Shown here one piece after another: positions 52,172-62,000 of a stretch of 64,000 bases of DNA. The number at the start of each line of letters is the position of its first letter. Within the stretch, counting starts at the first letter, position 1. Under the pieces are notes generated by a model. The model was not told where the DNA came from, ran no database searches, and saw nothing but the letters and a program-made list of their open reading frames with translations. The stretch spans positions 1,612,001 through 1,676,000 of the forward strand of contig JAMXDE010000016.1 of the NCBI GenBank assembly GCA_026770025.1. The letters are read 5' to 3'. The translations under genes and the position numbers were made by a program. The DNA comes from Craspedostauros australis. Taxonomy: Eukaryota > Bacillariophyta > Bacillariophyceae > Mastogloiales > Achnanthaceae.

Positions 52172-55100
52172 TTAATACGAATAGTAAAAGGTAAGATGTG
52201 CAGTGAAAGCCGTCACGCCCCTTGATCTTGAGGATGACCCCCTGTAGAACAGAGCTGTGACGAAAGTGGTTAGTGTTGGCCGCGCCAATGCCTTTGTGAG
52301 CATATCCGCGAATTTCTGTGCTGATGAAACGTATACTGGAACCAGTATATCGGCTCCCACAGACTCACGCACTTTGTGGAATGATATTGCCACACGCTCC
52401 TTTTGTAGTAGGCTGTCTGCGATCGTCTTGTTTGAGATCACAGCATTGTTGTCGCATAATGTGATAGCCGAAGACTTGACTTGGACTCCCAGCGATCGGA
52501 GTGCGTATCTGAGTGAAATAGTCTCCTCGTTCACCGATCTCATCGCCTTGAATTCCGCGCTGTATGTTGATGTTGTGATGGATGTTTGTTGTTTCCTGGA
52601 GAAGAATACTGGCATCCTACCCAGGAATTGTATGATGCCTGTGTTGGATCTCCTGGTCACCAGATCGTGAGCGTGGTCTGTGTCCACGAATGCATACATT
52701 GGTAGCTCTGGGTAGATTGGCTTTGGTGATCTGTCATTGATGTCTTCTGTGGCCTTGGGATATTCCTCCTTCATCTGTGCTACCAGTTCTGGGTGTGATG
52801 GCGTTGCATTGAAGTTGTCGAATATCATTGGCCTGGAATCGATCTGTGTTCGCAGAGTGGGCTTGTGCTTGAGATAGCCCCATACTTTGAGTGCGCGTTC
52901 AAGATGTCCTTTCCGTAGTGATGCAGTGAAGTGTGAAAGTGAGGAAGTTGCAAATGCGACGTTGAAATGTCCAAGCTGGACAGCCCAGTTTAGCATGCCA
53001 ATGAGCTGCTGGATTTTTTGTTGCTTGCCAGGTGTTAGTAGTTTGGAGTCATCCGTTTCCGGATGGTCCTTGTTCCTCATGGGAACATGTTGGCTGTGAA
53101 GTGATCCATGCTGGCACTTGCCTTTGTCCAGTGCATTTGAGATGTATTTGCTGCATCCAGTGCTCCATTTGCCTTTTGCATTTCTGGAATAGTCATTCCT
53201 GAGATCGTATATGGGTGGGCCAATATCCTTGATTGTGTTGACCTGTTGGATTGACTTCGTGAATTGATTTGTGTCCTTCGGTACGATCTTGAAATCGTCA
53301 ACATGTGTGCAGATGTAGTTGTCTCCGGATTCGTCTTGGAGTCTGATCCATACATCTTGGTTGTGGCGCAATGGCTTGAATCCCATGGAAGATAGTGTGT
53401 TGGCGAAGTGAGCATGGAATCATTGGGCACTGGATCAGAGTCCATACAATGATTTCTTGAGTACAATTGTCTGGCCCTCTCTGTGATTGAATTCCTTTCC
53501 TGCTCTCGCGTATATCTTCTCGTTGGTGTAGGTGTTGACGAATGTGTTGCCAATATCACTGCAGAGTTGCTGGAATTTGTTCGCATCTGCGATTACATGG
53601 AGGATTCGCACGCTGGTGGTGTTGACTGTTGATGAGGACATGCGTATGTTGTCTACGATCTTGATGAGGTGTCCTCCAGCTATGAGCCTTGCCTTGCGCC
53701 GCAGGTCTCGTTTTGACCACGAAGATGAGCCTGAGCTTTGTGCTCTGGTATTCAGTTGATGGTTGATGTGTGGATGGACGAAACTCGAAGCAGGCAAGGT
53801 TGATGAGTGCATCAATCTCCTTCTTGGCTTCCGCCTTCCACATGTCGTTGTTATTGACTTGGTCGAGTTGTAGTGCGTGCTTCATGTTGCGTAGCACTTC
53901 GCCCCTGTACTGGAATACTGTGGTGAAGAAGTCCCATTTCGGCTTCTTTTTTGCCTGGTCAAATCCGCTGTAGTACAGTGACAATGTCATTGCCGTCGAT
54001 CGTGAATTGGTGTGTGCGTTCGCTACGCTGGATGCGCCGCTTGATTGCCTGGATTGCATGATTGGTCCATTGTAGCATCAGTTGCGATTGCCAATTGTGT
54101 CGTCTGTGCCGAGTTGGTTTGTTTGCAATGATGTACCAAGCCACCAGCTCTGGATGGTCCACTCGAATGATGTCATATCGGAACCATGTTCTTGTCTCCA
54201 TTCCCGATTTGGAATTGAGGTGTAGGTGTCCATCGTGGAAGCTGTGTCCTGTGATGCTGGTGATTTCAGGTTTGTTCTTGTCGACCTTATCGATTTGATT
54301 TTGGAACATCTCGTTGTGCTGTTGTTCTGCAAGAGTGCTTTGATGCCCCTGAGTCCGGTGCTCCAAAGGATCTAGCATGGGTACTGCCGCCAAATTATCG
54401 AGCTACTCAGAGACGTCGCCAGGTATTTGGCTGTCACCATCGTCATCACCGTCCAAGATCACATCTGCAGCGTCATTTCCGCTCGTGTCTTCGTCATCAG
54501 GCACAACATTTGGCTTTCCAAACCATTGGTCCTCTAGTGAAGCTGTGTTTGCGTTGACCTCGATTTTCCTGACCCTCGTTGGACCAGGTTCCGGGATGCG
54601 AGCCGCCGCTCTTGGCCACACGGCAATCGCATCGATGGCCTCTTGGACCTGTCGAGCAGGCTCAGCCGGTATAGTCATTGTTCATGCCCTGCTACCCGAA
54701 GCGCTGTTTGTGGTTGCGTCAATGAGGTTGAGCCTTGCGATTCGTTGTATGTCTCCATTGCTGATGGGCGGAGTGTCTGTGTATTCCAGAATACGCGGCT
54801 TGGCAATGTTGCACATGAGGACTGTGCCCCACTTGATATCCTCGTCTTGTGGCAACCAGATATGGTAAGTGAATGGATCCCCGTGAATTCACGCGATGCC
54901 CAGGATATAGCCCGGTTTGAATGGATGCTCAGGGAACTTTGTCATTGGCCCGAAGAACAACACAGGACGGAAGAAAGTGGATCGGAACATGGAAATGTCG
55001 GGCATGTTGCTATGGACAAGTTCAATCGGTGTCCTCCACTGGATGCTGCCCTTGTCCGTATAGTCCCACACGTCGATGGCATGCTGCAATGCAAAACATC

Positions 55101-56290
55101 AGAATTCGAGTGGCGCGGATGCCGCCCATATCAACTGATAAGCATGCCACTTGATGTCGCCGATCGTGCGTTCCGCTCTGTTCTGGTTCTGGTTCATGGG
55201 CGTAGTGAAGTAGTGCTTGATCATGTGCTTGGATGTGGTCGCCTTCCAGGGCCTTTCCTGATTGGGCCTGCAAGTTGTTGGACACAAGGGTATCCGGTGC
55301 GTCGACATTGAGGATGAAGTCCGTGAGCGCCCCTGGCGCCATTGCCTCTCTTCGGAGCGGCTTCGCCCAGATGAATTTTGGTTTGCTGTGGACAAAGAGT
55401 TGGAAGCACTTGGAATGCCAACTTGATTGCACTGTGGAAAAGAAGGGGTCCGTATTGACTCTGCCTTGGATTCATTGCGGCTGGAGCACTCCAGCTCGTT
55501 GTGTTCGGTACTGCCATGGGATGAGTCGTGACTCTGTCTCAATTGGTCTGTCCGCCAGTTGGGTGGATGCCACCATTGTCTTCTCGACAACCTGGTGTGG
55601 GAAGTGTTTGATCATGTCGTTGAAATGGATTCCCTGGTTATTCCGCCGAAGGCGCTGGTGTCGGTCGCATATCGTGACATGATTATTGAGTTTTAGCTCA
55701 TGAGCTGTGGATTTCCAAATGGGGATACGCAGGGTGTTGCCACCATGGTTGGCCCGTGGGGTGCTGGTGTCACCTGATGCAATGCGCTATTGCCCCTGGT
55801 GTTGGATGAGGCAGTTGTATACATTCAGTCCAGGCACGCGCATGTGATGTGTATTAAACAATGATTCCATCTGATGTGGGTGCTTATCCAGAGCCACATA
55901 TTTTGCCTTGATGAGGATCACATCGCCTGTTGGAGATTCATATACTGCCACCGCGTCGACCATCTGGAATGCCTTGATTGGTGAGGCCATTGTTGCCCCG
56001 CAAGCATGGAACGTCTGTTGGTGTTGTTGGGTCACCACCCATCCGGATTCATGTACGATGTCGCCGTCCACCCCTGAGTCAAACGATGTAGCCTTGGCTA
56101 CTGCTTGTTGCTCTTGCCCTGCGAAGAAAGTGTTCGATGGTCGGGTGGGTTCCACTTGGCGCCAACTCTTGTAGTTCTTCCAGGCGTGCACACCTGGGTC
56201 TTCTCTCCGCAGCTGTGCGCATCTCCCCCTACAGTCGCGGGGCTTGATATGTATGATGATCTCCGACTGGCGGCGAGTTGTGTCTGTCAT
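52172..56290 (-). pseudogene. Decayed Copia pol (protease, integrase, RT, RNase H), many frameshifts
   Basis: Reading the minus strand downwards: protease remains (55787-56290: GVDGDIVHESGWVV); integrase pieces (55022-55590: CFQLFVHSKPKFI...); a post-integrase block FRPVLFFGPMTKFPEHPFKPGYILGIA (within 54889-55089); linker fragments; RT pieces in two frames (53435-54059: ARLIAGGHL, CSDIGNTFVNTYT, LKKSLYGL); then RT with HVDDFKIV and RNase H (52172-53386: FVDTDHAHDL, TYSAEFKAM, ADMLTKAL). Pieces switch frame repeatedly, so no protein can be made. DIGN... and KPGY.LG.A place it near element 1. This is the oldest-looking LTR element in the window. Confidence 0.78.
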
Positions 56291-56377
56291 TGATTGTCAC
56301 GAGCTGTCGTCGCATGGTCCATATTCCTTTCCACCGCATGCCGGGGACGCTTTGGTCCAGGCTCTCTTGTGAGATCT

Positions 56378-57272
56378 TCATGTGGTGGGAAGTTGGAGGT
56401 TCTTTGCGTACTCTGCTAGTTTGAGTTTCTTGAGCTTGTCCTCGTCGATTGGCTTGCCATGTTTGCAGAAGTAAAGCGCAGACTTCACGACGAGCACCTG
56501 AATGTGGGTCGGAAGCCGGCAGAAGACGTTGTCCATCAGCAGGGACATTGCCGAGGGCCTTTGGTCCACCGTTGGCGCCTCGTAGCGACGCTTGCAGTTG
56601 GTTTGCCTGTCCTTCTTCTGCTGTTAGCGCCGGTTGCGCTGTGGGGATTGTTCGATCTTGGAGTTGGTGATGGAGCTGTCATGTCTCATCAACTCGTTGC
56701 GGATCCAGTCAAATGACTGATTGACGTTGTGAAGCCAAGAAATCTCACTCAAGAATTGTTTGTCATTGATGTTGGAAAAGAGCTTTGCAGTGGTCTCCTT
56801 ATTGTTCATGACCTTTCCATTGTCCTCCATTGTGCAGATGGACTTCGAGAAGGCGCTGACAAACTTGCTGAACAGCTCTGATCCATTGTAGATAGGCTTT
56901 GCCAGGAGCTCTTCCTGCTCAGCTACGATCGCTGCCTTGTTCTCCTTGAATTTGTACATCCGGACCAGTGCCTGGAAGGTGTCATGACCACTGCCAATGT
57001 GCAATGGCATGATGAAATCCATGTCACCTCAGGTCTTGCTGTTGAGGATGGTGTAGAATTGGTTGTTGTTCTGTGAATTGTAGTTGGTTGGTTGCTTGGG
57101 TTCTATATGCATTGCGTATCTCATTGTTGCCATCGATCTGGCAAATGCGATCTTCCAATCGCGCCAGGCTTTGTTCAGTCCAGAGAAGGTCAGAGTTTTG
57201 GGCATGGATACCTTGTCCTAGCACCAACCTGTTGGTGTTGAGGGTGATTGTGCGAGGGTGGCTCCACGTCAT
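56378..57272 (-). pseudogene. Decayed Copia gag
   Basis: Three pieces upstream of the decayed pol, on the same strand: 57024-57272 (Gln/Asn-rich N-terminal part), 56624-57022 (a helical segment, FQALVRMYKFKENKAAIVAE) and 56378-56569 (LPTHIQVLVVKSALYFCKHG). Position and helix-rich composition suggest gag; no knuckle is visible. Confidence rests on context. Confidence 0.5.
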
Positions 57273-58244
57273 GGAGACATCATGGCTATCTCATTGTTTG
57301 CCACTGGGGGCTCCACCGCTGCTGCGTCTTTGATGGCCATCTCGTTTCTTGTGCGAGCTGCTGCGTTTGTAACAGGGGTCTTGATCTTTGGAGGCACATA
57401 GTTTGTCTGTTCAATGTATTCATCGACGGCGGTCCAGTTGGTGGTGGAGTCAATTGTATTGGATCTGGTGTACCTTCCACCTCACTCACTCGGCAAAGCG
57501 ATAGCACTAGTTGTAGAGTTTTTTGCCCTCCAACGTGGGATTAGTCGTGTTGCGTAGTCCAGTCTAGAGCAAAAATGCAATCCATCCCAAAAAGTGCTTA
57601 TGATGCTATATCGCAACACCACATCATTCACAATTAAAACTAAATGTACCATGTGAACAAATAACTTGCGATGTATAGGAATATTGAACTTAAATTTAAA
57701 TTAACTTCAAATTTAACAGCATTTTTGTTGATAACGTGGGATTGTGCGTGCCACAAAACTCTGGATGGCACCATGGTGCCATCACTTTGCCATCCAAGAT
57801 GATGCCCATAACCGTCTCGTTTCGACCACCTGCGCGTCGCATTGTCTCCATATACCCCATATGTATCCATCCCTGCCAAGCATGCACCGTCAGATCTCCC
57901 TTCAACACACGTTGGCAGCCCATACCTGAAATCCAACATTTTTGAAAATGAAGGACAGTCCGAAGCCAGCTGCTTCATCTGATCATATCTCCCTCTCACA
58001 TCCATCTCTGTTCCCCCCACGCAGCACACCTCGATCCCTGATTCACTGGGGACACGTTGATGCATCCCAAAACGCCTCAAGATGGATCTCCAATTTTTTA
58101 TCCATCCTGACGCTGATGCCATTGTCAGTTTTTCTTCGTGTCGAAAAAATGCGACTGCAGCATTTGGTTGGTTTCAACCTCTTCCACTCAATGTAATCGA
58201 TCCCCACTTCTCCAAACCCATTCCTGACTTGATGATTAGCACAT
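57273..58244. other. Spacer between two Copia elements; possible frameshifted minus-strand remnant
   Basis: Two overlapping minus-strand frames (57640-58122 and 57696-57923) contain protein-like text, such as MGIILDGKVMAPWCHPEFCG, that switches frame near 57920. I cannot assign it. AT-rich sequence with short inverted AAATTTAAATT-like words lies at 57680-57720. Confidence 0.3.
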
Positions 58245-58927
58245 AGTTAGGATTCGGGCGTAGTTGGCGCGAATCGGTGGAGGATGTCTCTTGGATCTGC
58301 CAGCTTCGGGATAGCCGTGTGATGCAGTTCAAGAGGGATGTATTGATTGAAGAGTTGTTACTGTAACGATGAGTAGATGAGTGCTTTGTAGCTAATCCTT
58401 GTCTGTGTTTATTATGAGTTAGCTTGTGGTGTTAATAGGGTGAAGAAACGATGTCACACAACTTGGCGAGACCCTGCACTGATGTACTTGGTTCAGTGCT
58501 CAGGGTTGATGATCATAGCAGTGCCTTGCTCTCCGCACATGTAGATACACTGTAGTGTAGGCCATGACGCATGTTGGTGATAGTCATGAAGCAGTGGTTG
58601 TGGCTGGAGCTGACCCTCGGATTCCATTGCTCAGGTTGAAGCAAGTTGGATACTCATGTTGAGACTACGGCAATAATGCAGTAGCCGTCAGCGTGAAGGG
58701 AATCGAGGTATGTTGTAGTAAAAGGATCTGAGGAGCATATAGTTCCCAAGGTAAGGTGTGAGTCAGATCGGTCATGTTTGAGTCATGATGGATTCGTGAA
58801 TGGAGGAGAGAAAGGAGGAGAAAAGATTTGGTGGTCGATCAAGTCGGAGGATTTCGCGCCAAAACGAGAATTTCTCCCATCTGGTTGATACCGTGTCCGG
58901 TGGTAGTCTGTCCCTCATTGAATCTCA
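58245..58927 (-). repeat. 3' LTR of the 58.2-64.0 kb Copia element
   Basis: About 683 bp downstream of the pol stop in minus sense, matched end to end by the solo LTR at 50536-51220. A purine-rich GAGAGGGAGAG precedes it in element sense. AATAAA in LTR sense lies at 58408-58413. The 5' LTR is outside the window. Confidence 0.82.
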
Positions 58928-59014
58928 ACTCTCCCTCTCAGTGTTGGGTCGTGATAGGAGTTGTGGTATCGATGAAAACTTCATCCTTCATTGTTGTTTG
59001 TTGTTTGCTGGTTG

Positions 59015-62000
59015 TTACCAGCCCATGATTTTGAACCGTAAGTATTCGAAGACCACGATGGACAGTCCCTTCGTGAAGATGTCTGCGAGTTGTTCCGGCG
59101 TTGAGATGTGTTGGACACAAATGAAGCCTGCCTTGACCCAGTACCAAAAGAAGTGCCACTTGGTTAAGAAGTGTTTGGTGCGCGCGGTCGGCTGATGATT
59201 GGTGGCGAGGGAAATGCAGGCTTGGTTGTCCTCGAAGACAGTGCACTGGAGGTTGGTGTGCAGCGGCATGTCGGTGCCGGCGTTGTTAATCACTTGGCGA
59301 ATGAGTTGTTGGATGGGAATCAATGTTCGCATTGCCAGGGAGAGAGCGGCGTACTCGGACTCCATCGTGGATAACGCGATTTCAGTTTGGAGTTTCGACT
59401 TCCAAATGAGAGGGCATCCACCCAATGTGATGAGATATCCTGTGCGTGATTTCACCGACACTGGATCTTTGCTGTCCTCACGTTGGTAGAGGCCTGCGAA
59501 GTCAGCATCCACGTAGCACTTGAGATCGAGTTGTCCTGTAGGGTGAACGATGGTGCCCATGGTTTCGGTGTGTTTGAGATAGCGCATGATGCGCTTGACC
59601 GCTTTGGCGTGTGATCGGCGGGGATCGTGTCCGAAGCGAGCGACTTGGGAGACTGCGAAGGCGAGATCGGGACGAGTGTTCGTTGTGAGGTAGAGCAGCA
59701 TGCCGACGACAGAGCGGTAGTTCCATTTCTCGTTCATGGCTGGTTCATCCTTGCACTGTCCGAGTGCGAGTTGGGTAGTAGGTACTGGGCATGGATTGCA
59801 GTTCGACATCTTCGTTGTCTCAAGGACCTTTTTGATCAACCCTGGTTGTCGAAGATGGACAGTGTCCGCCTTCGGGTCACGGCAGAGCTCAATCCCCAGG
59901 AATTCAGTGAAGCTACCTTCCTGGGTGAGCTCGAACCCGAGTTCACGCATTGATGCAATGAAGTCGTCAGCATCCTTCTTGGTCTTGGAGGCGATTCCTG
60001 CATCGTCAACGTAGAGAACGATCATGATGTTGCGCTTGATGAACAAGCATTGCTCTTGGTCGCAGGCTGTGAAGCCGACTGTGATTAGAGCTCGGATTAG
60101 GTGCTCGTACCACAGGTGCGGGGCGATCGTCAATCCGTAGAGACTTTTGCGAAGTCGGAGACAGGTGTTGGGCCCCTTGCTTGACTTGAAGCCGCGAGGA
60201 AGGTGAAGATGCACAGGCTTGTGGATGGAGGCCTGCACGAAGGCATTTGTGAAGTCGATGGATGTAGTCGTCCAACCCATTACGATGGATGTGCTCAAGA
60301 AGATGCGAACGGATGACCAGGCCACGACTGGCGCGTAGGTGGATGCATCTTCATTCATGAGATCTCCACGACAACACCAGCGACCCTTGTACTTCTTGAT
60401 AGTACCATCTGGCAAGCGCTTGCGACGGAAAACCCAGGTCCCTGGGAAGATTCGATCGTTGACAACGTCGGCCTTTTGAATCTCTTCCCATGTTCCCTTT
60501 TCCGTAAGTGCCTTGATTTCCTTTCCGGCTGCTTGCATCCACTCATCCTTGTTGTCGTCGCGAATCGCTTCGTCGAAAGAGAGGGTGTCAGGGTCATTGC
60601 TGGATGCCTTGTACGTGGATGAGCGTTCGGCGATATCCAAATCGCCACCTGTTGCGAAGTAGCTCATCATGTGTCCATCAACATATGTTGGGAAGTTTGT
60701 CGAGTCTCGTTGTGGCTCGATGATCGAGACAGCATAGGCATGTTGTTCGATGTTAGCCCACGCGTGCTCTGGAATGCATGTTGCTGTGTCCAGGATGGAC
60801 GATGGGTCGACTTCAAGTGTCGATTCGATTTTGTCGGAGACACGCGTTAACGGAGCCACCTTGAGAGGCGCAGTGTTGGTTTCGATCATCCCTTGGACGA
60901 ACTTCTCGACTTCGAATTCACTTGGCTGTGGCCATGGCCCTGGACGGATGGTCGTGACTTGGCGACGGAGTAGTTCGAAAGCGAGACGATAGTGATGATT
61001 CTCAGAGATGGCGTTCCACACGGAGCGAGTTCTTTTGAAGAAGGTGTTTCCACTGATTCTGGCTTCGGGGGGAAGAAAGCCTTTCATCATCAAATATTCC
61101 GGATCCTGGTTCGACCATGGCTCTGGTTTGGCCAATGACATGTAGTCAAAGGCATCGAAGCTGGGGTTCATGATGCCGGTTCGAATGAAAGTGCTCAGTT
61201 TGTTGACGAATTGGCCGACAGCGTAGTCAGTCGCTTGTCTCCTGAGGTCGTCGCAACGAATCTCGCAGTGAAGATCGACTTCGAAGTGTCTCTCCATGTC
61301 CGAGTAGAAGTCTTCGTAGACGTCTTGGAATGGCGTTGGTCCTTCTTCGACCATGTTGTCTGGATCCGGCTGCCACCAATCGACCATGTTGATGTTGGCC
61401 TCTCTCGTTTCAGTCGCCTTTGGCGCAAATGTTGGAAGGACGACTTTGGTTGGTTGCGGATTCAAGGTGTTGAATCGAAGTCGAAGTCTGCGCAGTAGGT
61501 AGTTGGCATCCACCTTGAATTGGTGTAAGTCGATGGAGAGAGAGTCGCTGCCTTCACGTTGGAGCGGTTCGATTGTGTGCAAGCAGTCGACGACAGCTTG
61601 TGAGAATGTGATGATTGATGCAGAATCAGGGTGTAGTTCCCTGGTTGTTGCCTCCTGTTCATTTTCTTCCATGCTGGCCACTGCGGGACAGAAGTAGTAG
61701 TCATCGGTATCTTCGTCGTCTAACCATGCGGCTTTGCCTCCCATGCGCGCATACGTGAATCGATTTGGTTGTTTGCGACTTCTCGTGCTTCGAGGTCTTG
61801 CTGGCATTGATTCGAGCTTAGGCATGGTTGGTGTTATGGAGCCGGTTTCAGTTGGTGTTGGATCTGAAGGTGGTAATGGAGTTACCGGTGCCGAGATTGG
61901 TGACTCTCGGAGAGGCGAATCCAATTGTGGTTGAAGTGTTCGCTGGTCCGGTGACTCTATAATAGGATCAGGTTCTGGTTGCTCATTAGCAGCTCCCTCT